NCBI GenBank assembly: GCA_003008705.1
Contig: PDUO01000023.1
Coordinates: 225,312-289,311 of the forward strand
From: Pezicula radicicola
Lineage: Eukaryota; Ascomycota; Leotiomycetes; Helotiales; Dermateaceae
DNA: 64,000 bases
Reading direction: 5' to 3'
Part shown: positions 52,041 to 62,651 of the stretch, one piece after another
Numbering within the stretch: position 1 is the stretch's first letter
How the letters are laid out: each line of letters starts with the position of its first letter
Notes under the pieces: generated by a model
Database searches by the model: none
The model's input: only the letters and a program-made list of their open reading frames with translations
What the model was told of the DNA's origin: nothing
Program-made: the position numbers and the translations under genes

Positions 52041-54145
52041 CTTACTTCAATGACAACTTAGCACCGACGGTGGTGTTTGCTTTGGGTCTAGTAGAATTGG
52101 CGTTTTGATCAACGTCTCTCTTTACCTAAACCTATTCGCTCGAGTCAGCACACTTTCATTACTAAACACTTTAAGCAATTTGACTCTGTCTGTTGTCAAA
52201 CTGAAGGATGTTGTTATCTGCGTGCAAATATGTGTATTAATTTGATACCTAGGGGCTTGCTAGAATCTTTGGGGAGTCTGGTGGGCCTGCTCGATGATAT
52301 GGAGATGGCGGTAGGCGAGGTAACTTTGCGGAATAGAAAGGGAGGAGCTGCACAGACCTAAAAATAAAGTCGAACTTCGAAATCTAGATACTTGATGCTA
52401 TAAATTCTGTTGAGAAATCAAGTCAGCTCTTAGATCTATGGTCTTTAGGTGCGCTATTCGCAGAGCTGGGCACAGTAGGAACAATAGAACAGAAGTTTTG
52501 CACTTCGAAGATGGAATAACTGACTTTGTGAGAGTACTTTTCGATACCTTGAGGATTACTTGATGCACATTCTTGATTTTGTGTAAAAGGAAGTTTGGTT
52601 GCGTAGAGGATGAATGAGGAATTTGGAAGTGTTTGTTAAACCATTCACGCGTCTTGATTGCAACTTCACTTCTGCATTGCTGTATCGGCCGCGATATCCG
52701 CAATCTCCGCGAAGGCTACAATGCCTTGTTTGCACTCTTCCTCCTCCATTGTCTGCGGTAAATGTGCGTCTATGTGAAATCTTAAACACTTCTTACTTTT
52801 GCCCCAACAATAATGTCTGCGATGTCTGCGATGTCTGCAATGACAACTGCGAAAAGAATATCTCCTGCTATTCACAATGAATGGCGCCAGGTCCTTCAAA
52901 CACGCTCAAGTTGAAAGCTCTCCTAGCTACCCGGTTCAAACAACTTTCGAAATATACTCAACTCTCAAAACTTCCCATAAGTCCCGTAAGTCCGCTCATG
53001 ATCTTTTATTTGGGAGGCTCGAGGCTGACTACTTGATTCTTAGATCAAACTCCCTCCTGCCAAAGTCTCACACGTCCTTGCTTCTCGGAAATCAACCCAC
53101 TACCAACCTCTAGACCCTGTTATAAATTCTCCAATACCAGCCAACTACAACAATATAGGACAATCGAGCAGTCAATCAAACTCAAAGCTCAGGTCCCAGG
53201 CACAAGAATTATAGCAACCAACATTTGGCATCTAGAAATCCATCCAGATGTTGAAAATCATGGCATCACCAATTCCTCAAGTTCTCCAGCGTAAGATGTC
53301 AGATGATTTGACGACTCTTCAACGGGGACAACTCGCAGAATGCTACCAACTCATCTGGCTTGGTAGACAAATCATGCCAAACACTGCATTGTAATCGACG
53401 GCGAACAATCACTGTTAATAATGCCCAAAGGGGATCAGGCAGCCATCTCAACAGCTGTAATGACGGCCGTCCTCGAGGGAGAAGCGTGTACAATAAAATT
53501 ATTGGGCCATGAAGGATGATGGTGTTCATCGGAAGAGTGCTCCTAACATACCTTGAAGATGTGCCGAGATGGATTCGACGTTACTTTAGCATTCAGTGAA
53601 GGCTTGGAGTTATAGCATGCAGCGATAAATACACATTTGGACGAGGTGAAGAAGGAGGCGCGCGGCAAATTTTGATAGCTTATGCTCGATTGCAGATTAA
53701 ACATAGGAATATGCGTAAGTTGTTGTACAAGCAACACTTCCTATGAGCGTATAGTTGCTAATTATACCCCGAGTAGACTAAGATCGTGCAAGAGGTACTT
53801 CTCTTAACCTCCAAAAAGTGTCTTCGAAAAGTAAACGGAGTCGTGCGTTAGACAGCCAATGATCTTTAGCTTGCTAAGCTAACAAACCATTTTTTGACGA
53901 AGCATTTAAGCCTACGATATCCTACCATCCAGACAATAGAAGCATTCAAGAGTTTTAAATTAGTACTGGTCTGCTACGCAAGGCTAGCACGATATACTCA
54001 TGAGCGATACAGAACTTGCGAGACTCCTAAGGCTTTAGCACATGTTTCCCACCATATTTTTCTAAATATTCTCAAGCTCATCCCCATGAAATTAGCAAGC
54101 CTACCTCAACAAAATACCAAAATAGGCCTATATCAATCCAAGCGA
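52041..54145. other. Gene-poor tract
   Basis: Weak frames only (78 codons from an ATG at 52877; one near 53250). A 9-bp unit ATGTCTGCG is repeated about three times at 52812-52840. Nothing else supported. Confidence 0.35.
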
Positions 54146-54771
54146 ATGGAGGCTGTGGCCACTCCATCATTGTGCTTGTTTGGTTTTGTTTTCGCTTTAT
54201 TAATTTGGCGCCGTTACCATTACGCAATGTATTGTCAGCATTTGATACTCGGTGTGCCTAGCAGAAAGCCAAAGTTTTCATTGCATTCCATTACTCGTCA
54301 TAGCAATCTGTAAGGACAGTCTCGTAAGTCCCTACCTCCTTTTTAATCTTAGCAAATAATTACCAAAGTTAACTAATATTGACGCAGGGGTCAGTTGCTG
54401 CGAGACCGAACGATCGATCCTAAGAGGGATGTAGAGGTCAAAATATCGAGATTGAAGCGGCAAGAGGACGCCAGCATATCAGAATGGAAAGTGTTCAAGG
54501 TCCTCCTTGGCCACTCTCCAGATCGGCAAGCTATTTTGCAAGCTGGGAGCGAGCAAAAGCATGGTTGTGATGATTATGTTGAACTTATGTTCCACCTCCC
54601 CGTCTGGTCCAAAGGGAGCCGACCAAAGAGTGAGAAACATTTCTTCAACCACAGAAAGAATACATATCCTACAATAAGGTGAGTTAATGATCACGAAATC
54701 ATGCATTCGTTGTCATTTTCTCTCCGGTTGTCTATTTCTAATTGTCATACAGAGTTAGTTCACCATGCTGA
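54146..54771 (+). CDS. Small membrane-anchored hypothetical protein (three exons)
   Basis: Exons 54146-54309, 54388-54678 and 54753-54771; donors GTAAGG and GTGAGT, a CTAAT branch site before the first acceptor. The joins keep frame and give 157 residues. The head MEAVATPSLCLFGFVFALLI is a signal anchor. Then a basic linker and a conserved-looking body (GHSPDRQAILQAGSEQKHGC, DDYVELMFHLPVW, KHFFNHRKNTYPTIR), with the last tiny exon adding VSSPC. I believe related uncharacterised fungal proteins end in a similar R-V-S-S-P-C, which supports the small exon, but this is from memory. An upstream in-frame ATG at 54086 would add 20 residues. Function unknown. Confidence 0.65.
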
Positions 54772-54989
54772 AGACTTAAGCACAGAGACTTATGACACTC
54801 CGGCTCTCTTCTGTTGGCCGCTTTCGCTGCCGGCATTTATCAATGGAAAGCTCTGTCCATTGTCAGACAATGGATAACGACAGAAATAAACAGCCACAAA
54901 TGGTATGAGACAGCAAGATGGTCAACCACAAGTGAAATATCTCGGAGTCTGAAAAGACAAAAAGATCATCCCGCCACACGAATATGAGT

Positions 54990-55340
54990 CCCGGATGGAC
55001 AAGACAGATGAGGAGTTTCGCAAGATCATCAGAAATGAGAAAAAGTATATTGAGAACCCTTTCCCAGTCCTCAAGAAAACGAACGAAGAATATCAGTACA
55101 CTACGTATCTCCTCACAGTTCGAACACCTACGTGCTAGACCTTAGTTCAGATTCCAAACCTACCCAAGAACCAGAGCAACAAGTCGCGCCAAGATGATAG
55201 GTCATCACGATGTTACAGTACAATTCGTCGTGCAAGGAGACAGATAAAATAGATGAAGAATTTCAAGAGATCATAAGAGAGGAGGAAAGGGATATTGAGA
55301 ACCATCTTTCAACCCTCAAGAATGAGGAAGAGAACCTCGA
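54990..55340 (+). repeat. Tandem duplicated coding-like segment
   Basis: 54990-55090 and 55235-55340 both encode DK-x-DEEF-x-x-II-R-x-E-x-x-x-IEN-x-x-x-x-LK (first KTDEEFRKIIRNEKKYIEN, second KIDEEFQEIIREEERDIEN). Spacing about 245 bp. Confidence 0.7.
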
Positions 55341-55419
55341 CTTCAATAACATATTTTCGACATTGTCTGTACCGGTGCAATATCCTTGCTCCCATCAACA
55401 ACACCAAGATCAATGCTAA
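55210..55419 (+). CDS. Small acidic ORF, second copy of the tandem segment
   Basis: ATG at 55210, 69 residues, Glu-rich helix (EEFQEIIREEERDIENHLST) and a Cys/His/Gln-rich end. The duplicated helix suggests descent from a real gene; whether this ORF is expressed is unknown. Confidence 0.3.
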   Translation: MLQYNSSCKETDKIDEEFQEIIREEERDIENHLSTLKNEEENLDFNNIFSTLSVPVQYPCSHQQHQDQC

Positions 55420-55573
55420 TCTCTTTACAGAGCAAAGTCTTGAGTGTTTGCAAGGATACCTGATGAATAAGAGAGTGCAAAGTGAGGAATGGACTTATAA
55501 AGCAGGAGATATTGTAAAAAGCATTACTTCATAGGTCTATGGTTGACGAGGATGTTGGCTAACGATCTTAATC

Positions 55574-56020
55574 TTACGAAGCGTAGTTATATTCTTCTGC
55601 AACCCTAATAACAACTACAAATTCATTGACAGGTGTAAAGAATAGTTCGTTCTCTCTAGCCGCTTCCACCAACATGTTACCATCGCTTCTATAATCCATC
55701 GAAATGAATCGATCTTGTCCTTGTACATCATGGGTAAGATGTGCATGAGGAAGTCCTTTAGATACGCCTTTGAAATGTATTCCGACATGATGGCAGTTTA
55801 TGAGAATTTCTGTTTTTATTAGTAGAAACTTAGTAAATGAGACTTGATGTAATGATTAGAACTTACGTTTGATTTTGATTCGAGTACTTAAGTATCTCTT
55901 GAGAATTTTGTTTTGGGTACGAGTATTTGAGTATCGCTTATGAGGTGATGGTGTTCGCCGAGAGAGAAAAGAGAGATCCAACGAGTCTCTGATCTTGATA
56001 TTGAGGAATAAGTGACTATG
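55574..56020 (-). CDS. 3' exons of an unrecognised spliced gene
   Basis: Last exon 55809-55574, intron 55866-55810 (57 nt, GTAAGT donor, TACTAAT branch site, ACAG acceptor), previous exon from 55867 up to about 56020. The join keeps frame. Product end: RRTPSPHKRYSNTRTQNK, then after the junction HHVGIHFKGVSKGLPHAHLT, DRFISMDYRSDGNMLVEAAR and FVVVIRVAEEYNYAS with TAA. The canonical intron and even composition argue for a real gene. Its start could not be placed: the upstream frame meets a stop near 56050 with no ATG. In another frame the last exon also encodes a sequence resembling the 57.1 kb family (see findings). Confidence 0.5.
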
Positions 56021-57083
56021 CCTAAACGGTAGAGGGCAGCATTGAGTCTAACCTAATCGGAGTGAATATTGTTAGATTAGATAGATGATTTACACAGCAC
56101 TGCTGCAACCTCCTGAATCAAATAATATTTCAGCCTGCTGAGCTTAATCTGCCCAAAACCATAGCTTTTGGTAGCCTCTTGATAGACTCTACTATCACTT
56201 CTAGTATTAAACATTAACTCAATTCTTAACTTTTATATATATAGATTTCATAGAGAAAGCTGATACAATTTGCCCCTCTTTATAAGATACTCATGTTTCT
56301 AAGGTCACAAACAGCAGAAGTGCAGCGGCACATCACCAGAGAAGTTTTAGTTTTACTTGAAATAAACGATCGTTTAACAATCAATAGAAGATAGCAAAGG
56401 TTTACTAAAACAAACAAGCAGAGGATTGAATTGCTATCTAAATTTGCTACTTTAGCCTACAAACGGATTCCTAGATATTCACTGCAGGTAATTTATTACT
56501 GATGAGTTACTTAAGTTATGTGATAATGCTTTAGGCAGAGAGTTTGGCTGTGAAAAATTTCTAGATAAGAGAACAAAGGCTAATGTACAGTATGTTTACA
56601 AGTTTTGAATAGCTAGAGCTGTTTCACCTGTACCAAAAAGTTCACCTTGCTGTTACAAGCGGTTACAATGCAGGTAAAGTGAGAAAGGAGGAAAGTTGCA
56701 AAGGACCACGAACTAGAAATGGGAGCAAACACAAAATGGAAACAAACCTGAAATACAATCGAACACGATTAGGAAGAGGAGAGAGATTCAGTAGCAAAGG
56801 ACTTCTAGACAGTTTAAAGTACTCACAGGAGTAGTACATGATATTTTGCCTATTCTAAAAGCAACCCCGGTGCTAAGTACACCGCAGAACAAATCCATCT
56901 TCAGGCTTCATCGCTCTCTCCAAGCCTATCACTTTCCAGCACAGAAGTCATGTCTAACCCAAGCCTAGCAATCTTCGGCCTTGAAACCACTGTACATGAT
57001 TAACCCTACTGGGATGATTAGTCCTACACTATTGGAGTGTGAAGAATATTGGAACTTACTTTGAATGAACTTGGTTATAGAAG
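56021..57083. other. Intergenic, nothing supported
   Basis: AT-rich, no coding signal, no RNA gene recognised. Confidence 0.4.
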
Positions 57084-57728
57084 TTACTCCTCAGTATAGT
57101 CCCCATTGGAAGAGTCCCCACTTCCATAGTTTCCCAGTTCAATGCCAGAAATATCAAGTTCTCCATCGCTGTGTGCACCTCCGTTTGTAACTGGACCTCC
57201 ATTTGGAACAGCACCTCCGTTTGAAGCAGCACCTCCGTTTGGAACAGCAGCTCCAGATGCAACGGCAGCTCCAGATGCAACGGCAGCTCCAGATGCAACG
57301 GCAGTACCAAACTGTGGTCCCGGGTCGGAATTCCACCTCGCCAGTTCCCTGTTGTAGGCCTCAAGATCCTCTGTATCGAAAGCGTCGAAGGTAAGAAAGT
57401 CACTTAGCCAGTTGCATGAAATCATGATATCGGCATCTGGTCTTCCTCTTGCCATGAGGAAGGAATCGATTAGATCCAATAGCAGTAGGTTGTCCTTAGC
57501 AAAAACCATGACATCATATGCCTTTCTGCGTTCAACCTGGTTGACACTATACTCATCGTAATCAACGATAGCAGCTGAAGCAATCAAAGCATCATCTGAA
57601 GTGCCGTTAGCCGAGAAGAAGGCCATGCAGTCCATTATTCGCCGCATTGAACGGAGCTCTGCGGCGTAGTGTGGAAGGCAGTACATGAGAAAGTCTCGGA
57701 CGAAGACATTGGTGGTGAGAGTCGTCAT
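57084..57728 (-). CDS. Lineage-specific protein with Ala/Gly repeat tail, paralogue of the 59.4 kb gene
   Basis: Single exon, ATG at 57728, 214 residues. The N-terminal ~145 residues are helical: FVRDFLMYCLPHYAAELRSM, RRIMDCMAFF, AYDVMVFAKDNLLLLDLIDS, FLMARGRPDADIMISCNWLS, YNRELARWNSDPGPQFG. The tail starts with three identical six-residue units (AVASGA), then PNGG/SNGG units, and ends acidic. The plus-strand gene at 59383 shares RRIMDCM, the DV-V...N-L...I-SFL-AR-R-D-D block and the R-x-W-x-x-x-x-GP-x-F block, so the two are an inverted duplicate. No known domain, no signal peptide. An orphan family by my reading. Confidence 0.7.
   Translation of the reverse strand: MTTLTTNVFVRDFLMYCLPHYAAELRSMRRIMDCMAFFSANGTSDDALIASAAIVDYDEYSVNQVERRKAYDVMVFAKDNLLLLDLIDSFLMARGRPDADIMISCNWLSDFLTFDAFDTEDLEAYNRELARWNSDPGPQFGTAVASGAAVASGAAVASGAAVPNGGAASNGGAVPNGGPVTNGGAHSDGELDISGIELGNYGSGDSSNGDYTEE
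57247..57302 (-). repeat. Three exact 18-bp coding repeats
   Basis: CAGCTCCAGATGCAACGG three times in a row, encoding AVASGA units in the preceding gene; a slippage-prone minisatellite flanked by more diverged 15-bp PNGGA-type units. Confidence 0.85.
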
Positions 57729-59382
57729 TGTGTTGCGGGTATTCTGGTATTCGATTTTGGTGGGAGGAATAAGGATTGTTAAGCTGTTTGTTTTCGTAGC
57801 CTAATGAGATGAAATAGACCTTAAGTAAGCCGTACTTGATATTGTAGTGATTTCACGACCAGTGTGTGCTCCCAGGTTTCGTGTATCAGGCGTGGTCAAT
57901 AATGGTGTTAGTGATCTTGTGAAAAGATTGTCAAAAAAAAAAACCGACCAAGTACAACGCATCTCGTCGGCAGGTACGGGGTTGCCCTTTGTGGGAATAT
58001 GGCAATCTTCGAGGTAGGAGTGCCAAGTCCCCCTGAAGTGGAAGGTAGACTTCAAAAAGATGCTAAGACGTAACAAGATTGGAAGGCACGTTTTTGAGGG
58101 TGGTGGAAATAGGAAAAGAAAGTCTTGGAAGAAAAGCCACGAAGAGCAACGCGCTAGTGAACAGTTAACTCCTCTCGAAGTTCAGCATAGCGATACCGCA
58201 TACATACCTAGGTAGAGATATCTCTTTTTCCCCCTCACCCCCAACTTTGAATAATTCAAGCCAGTAAGAATTGCTCCAAAAATCACTAGAAGCGTGCCTA
58301 TAATTAACAAATGTAACTTGACGGATGTTGTAACAGATATTTGGTTGCCGCCGATGTGGAGTGATTGCTAAAGGAATAAATAATACTTGACAAAACCGAA
58401 CACGTTACCATAGACATAAATTTTGCTTAGCAAAGGAGAATTGGGAGATACAATAATACGTCTGTAAATTGTGTTTAATCAAAATATAACTTGAAACTTA
58501 TCCATGGGTGAGAAATCGTATCGTTTGCTCCTATGTAGCTTGATCAAACATTATTAGGTATTATTAACCCTTCTCTCAAGCAGGTTCCGGAGCAAGTTTC
58601 ATACTATCCTTTGAGAAACCCACTTTAAAACAATCCCCAACATTTCAATTGCAAATCATAGCCAGCCTAGCAGAAAGTTTGACATTCAAGAAGTTGATTG
58701 CATAGAGCCAATCTTCCTCATCGACGTGTCAAGATAAAAACACCGGCTTACTGTTACAAAAGGATATGACACGCCGTTCTTTTTCTGTCCTAAATCTAGG
58801 TATAAAATTTAATAATACAGTTCTGGAGAAGATATGCTACAACTTCAGGATTTAGTTGGTCAAATTTAAATAACTTACATAGGTTATTTAGATAGCTTAT
58901 AGCTTGGGAACTCAACGAATTACAGTAAGGTGACTAGATTGAGATATCTTGCCTTCCTTCTTTCTAATATTGCACCTCAGTGAAGATGGCCTTCAAATTC
59001 TGTGCACTGTACAGTACGTAATGTAAGGGGGCATTTTCTAAAGCACCAAATATCAACTTGCTAAAAGCTTGACACAATTGAATTTTCGAAGTGTTTCTCA
59101 TTGTATAATAAAATATATTGAAAATTAGCTCCTTTTAGCGTAGTGAATCCAAAAGAGACTAACAAAAACGCCAATGCCCTTGTGGAATAAAAAACCTGGA
59201 AGATACAGAGCTACAGCTCCACCGCATCTCAGGAGTAGCATTCCCCAAACTTTCTCTGCCTTTCCTTCACAACACAAGACCACCCAGCCCGACTTGAGAT
59301 TAGAATTCTCACTGCAACCCCAATCCTCCTACCTGCTTCTCTTAGTAGAGCTACAAGAACTACGATTACACCATTCGCCGCG
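57729..59382. other. Spacer between the inverted paralogues
   Basis: Presumed promoters of both genes at the ends; the middle is AT-rich with no coding signal. Confidence 0.4.
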
Positions 59383-60401
59383 ATGCCACCCCTCAACGAT
59401 ATGGTGGTGACTAGAGCATTCCTCCTCATTGTTGGGGTCTACGATGAGAAAGTCGCCTTTATGCGCCGAATCATGGACTGCATGCAGTTTTACCTAACGA
59501 AGGGTACGGAGAATATAGATGCACCTGCCACCGTCATTCCGGACGCAACTTTCCCTGAGTATGCAATGGCACATGATGTTATTGTCGCTACGCAGAGTAA
59601 CGCTCCTCTTTCGGAGATGATCGCAAGTTTCCTCACTGCTAGGGCACGATCAGACACAGATGTCAAAATCGCTTGTCGTTAGTTTAGCAGCAACTTCAGC
59701 CTTAAAGTTCTTAACATGGAAGATACCGAAAGATACAGCCAAGAATGGGTTAAGTGGGAGGCCAATGAGGGACCCAAGTTCGTCGACGAAGATACTGCCG
59801 AGAGCCGTTTCACCAACGATGAGGAGGAGGCAGAGCTAGGAATTGGAGGTGTTATACGACATGATCAGGAGCTACTCAATCGCAAGCTCTCCCTTCTCAA
59901 AACCCTGCCACTCACAGCGTTCCCTCTCAAGCACAATCAACTCAAGTACCTGCTATTCCGCCCGATTCTCCTGAAGGAATCTTCTCAACCGTAAGTTCCC
60001 CAACAAGCATTGAAAAAACTACCATATTCCTGAGCTCTAACGTGATGAAGGCGCGTCAATAGAAGTTATCTGATTACAACCCATATGAGGACAGAAAGTT
60101 TGCACCTGCGCTAGTTGGTCAGAGCAAAGATAACCACGAGTATTGCGAGCAGTTGTCGAGTGTATATCACAATTCGACAAGTTACGTAGACATGGAGCGA
60201 GAATCTATCAACTACAGCTCTAACTTGTACGCACCAATCTCAGTCAAGTGGGAAGCAATGAGCGGAATGGCGCAGATTGTAGACTACGTAGTTGATGAAG
60301 ACAACATTGGCATTGAGCCATCTTCGCGAAAGAAGAGATATCTCGTTACTCGTGCGCAAAAGAAGCGTTTCGAATTGGAAGACAAGTCTAGACAGAACTA
60401 G
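59383..60401 (+). pseudogene. Interrupted paralogue of the 57.1 kb gene
   Basis: ATG at 59383. The frame reads FMRRIMDCMQFYLTKGT, HDVIVATQSNAPLSEMIASF, LTARARSDTDVKIACR, then TAG at 59680, then FSSNFSLKVLNMEDTERYSQ and WVKWEANEGPKF in the same frame. The intact paralogue has Trp at the TAG position (CNWLSDF), so TGG to TAG. Near 59868 the coding frame must shift: the sensible downstream frame (SQNPATHSVPSQAQSTQVPA) is different. That frame ends at a GTAAGT donor (59992) and joins in phase to 60063-60401 (KLSDYNPYEDRKFAPAL ... KKRFELEDKSRQN, TAG). Confidence 0.65.
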
Positions 60402-61106
60402 TTGACTATTCCAGATTTCCGATTGAAGGTTGCCGGCACTACAAAACTGTACAGCGAGTGCAACCAATGTTTGGATAGGACCTGGGATAAGAAGGGAGTT
60501 TGGAAGCCCGCGGCATTTCGATGAATGATAGACGGACGAAGGGTGTACGGCTTTCGGGCTCAAATTCGGACCGGGTTGGAGTGCCTGCTTGTAGTAGCGG
60601 AGGAACGTTGGCACATGGGTTGACTTATTTCTAAGTCAAGGAAAAGCATTTCTTCTTGTCGGATGTAATGTACAGTCATGTTGGAATAGATTAAGTCACT
60701 TAAGTCAAGCGAGTTTCTCAAGTCTACCTCTTTTCTCCCAAAAGATAGCTACCCAAAAGTAGATCTTAAACATATATCAAAATACCGTCTAGAGGTTCTA
60801 GTGCCATTAGAAATGACGGTTTTGCTTTATTCAAGACAAGTTATTTTCGTCCTTATCTTCCACCTTCTAACAAAACCGAAAAGGGACGTTATATTAAGTT
60901 TTCTAGGTATCCGAGTCTTAGTTTTTGCTATCTCAAATGAGCCAACCCACTTTCGCTTGCCACTTTGTTGTTGTAGTTAGGTAAGAAAGAAAAAAGAGAA
61001 GAAAGAAATGTAAATCAGATTTTTAAGCAACCTATCTCGTATTCCTCCTAAATCCTCCAACTGGAAAACCAAAAGTTAGTAAAAAAGTCAAAAATTGCAA
61101 AAGAAG
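60402..61106. other. Intergenic; Pol III terminator next to the tRNA
   Basis: A T-run on the minus strand just beyond the tRNA 3' end (TTTT, plus-strand AAAA at about 61097-61102) is a likely Pol III stop. Nothing else supported. Confidence 0.45.
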
Positions 61107-61178
61107 AGGTCCTTCCTGGAATCGAACCGGGATCACAAGAATCAGAATCTTATGTGCTAACCATTACACCAAAGGACC
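61107..61178 (-). tRNA. tRNA-Gln (anticodon CTG)
   Basis: Folds by eye as a full cloverleaf of 72 nt without intron. Acceptor GGTCCTT/AAGGACC, D stem GTG/CAC with loop TAATGGTTAG, anticodon stem with loop TTCTGAT (anticodon CTG, reads CAG = Gln), five-base variable region, T loop TTCGAAT. The T stem CCCGG/CCAGG has one C-A mismatch where most tRNAs have C-G. Internal promoter boxes look intact. Confidence 0.93.
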
Positions 61179-61658
61179 AAGCTGTGTTTGCTTGTTTTGA
61201 TATGCAACTTCCTTTTACAATATATAAACCGAGTACTAGTGCCATTCCCCAAATCCAATCCCAAGCCAAATTCCTACCAATTCTCACATCACATTCATAT
61301 CAATCTATTCTCAAAAAAGACACAGAGAATAGCCAAAAAAAATAGTACCTTTGGGTTAAGGGATAAGATAATTCTGTTATTGTTCTTATCTTGTTAATTC
61401 GGCTTGAACAGCAGCAGCTCTAGAGGCAGCATTTCTAACATCATTCGCTGGTATTGAATCTTCTGCTCTTCTCTCTCTGTTAAAGATTCTGCAGAGGCTT
61501 TTACAATTGATTTAGCATTGTTTATGATCACACGTCTTGGTAGTTCTCTGGCCAGTGAAGGTGTTGACATGGTCTCGCTTAAGCCCTCATCTTTCCATCC
61601 ACATACCAACATCCTCCATCTCAAATCCACCTTCAACTTCGCATCCAAAGGGTCAAAC

Positions 61659-62651
61659 ATGGAAGATCTTCAGAAGATCACCTCCAACCAATCTGATACA
61701 CCTCAAAGTACCAAACCCATCACGGAAATCAACAAACGCGGCATGTTCTCTTCAGCTTCCAACCCCCTCGACTTAGCCGCAGAAGCTGTTCTCAACAATG
61801 CGCTGCCTCCTCAAAGTCTTCAATCTGCTCCCCAGCAGAAATATCATCATCCAAACTCCGTTGCAGCACCTCACACCGATCAGCCAGAAGCAGCAACTCC
61901 ACAAGCTATGCACGCAAACGCCGAGTTCCCCAAGTTCGCCAAATTCCCTGATCTCCCAGTCGAGCTACGAGTCAAGATCTGGAACCTGGTAGACAGCCGC
62001 CATACCCGAGAGGTACAAGTTTCAGCAAGAAGAAAAGCGTCTCCCACACGAGACGGCTTATTCTCTTTCAAAGCCAAGACACCAATTCCGATCATTCTCC
62101 ACACTTGCTCCGAGTCACGCGAAGAGGGATTAACGCGCTACGAGGCAGTGTTCAAGGACATTGAAGTATCCAACAGAAAGTCATCTAAGTGCTGGCTGTA
62201 CGTGGACTTTGGTAAGGATACTTTGTTCATTCACATTCATAAGGTGGATGGGTACCGACTGTACAGCTGCTTAGCACCTTCACCATTGAAGAACGAGGAT
62301 GGAAAACCAATGGTGGCATTAGGAGATTCCTCGCTCGTGAACCGCCATAATTTGTACGCTGGCATAAGCGAGCCGTTCAAATTCCCAGTCATCCGTGGCT
62401 TTATTACGGGCCCAGACAGAGAGTTTGGAGTTGTGTTTGTTAAGGGTGTGCTTGAAACTGACGAGAAGAATGGGGCATTGAAGGGCAAGAAGTATGCTAC
62501 TGAGCTTTTGGGGAGGCTTCGTAAGGAAAGTGGATATAACGCTCTCGATGGGTATGATATATCAGGCATGCGCAAGATGGTTAGTTGGGAATGTGGATGG
62601 GAGGAAGCCAGAAAGAGAGGAAAGCAGGAACTGAGCGACATGGGGAGATAA
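61659..62651 (+). CDS. 2EXR-domain protein
   Basis: Single exon. I choose the ATG at 61659 (AAACATGG context, start of MEDLQKITSN), 330 residues; earlier in-frame ATGs at 61524 and 61569 would add up to 45 residues of uncertain value. A disordered head of ~80 residues is followed by FPDLPVELRVKIWNLV, then TPIPIILHTCSESREEGLTR and WLYVDFGKDTLFIHIH, the three marks of the fungal 2EXR domain. The C-terminal part (GYDISGMRKMVSWECGWEEA) parallels the end of the 21-22 kb 2EXR protein. Function not established for the family; F-box-like adaptor is one idea. Confidence 0.83.
   Translation: MEDLQKITSNQSDTPQSTKPITEINKRGMFSSASNPLDLAAEAVLNNALPPQSLQSAPQQKYHHPNSVAAPHTDQPEAATPQAMHANAEFPKFAKFPDLPVELRVKIWNLVDSRHTREVQVSARRKASPTRDGLFSFKAKTPIPIILHTCSESREEGLTRYEAVFKDIEVSNRKSSKCWLYVDFGKDTLFIHIHKVDGYRLYSCLAPSPLKNEDGKPMVALGDSSLVNRHNLYAGISEPFKFPVIRGFITGPDREFGVVFVKGVLETDEKNGALKGKKYATELLGRLRKESGYNALDGYDISGMRKMVSWECGWEEARKRGKQELSDMGR

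Noticed and set aside
52806..52840. Short GTCTGCGAT repeat as a CRISPR-like array
   Set aside because: Nine-base units without spacers in a eukaryotic context; a simple microsatellite.
53894..54085. Upstream extension of the 54.1 kb gene
   Set aside because: The frame is open, but the first codon is TTG and the composition is unlike the rest; the ATGs at 54086/54146 fit the signal anchor better.
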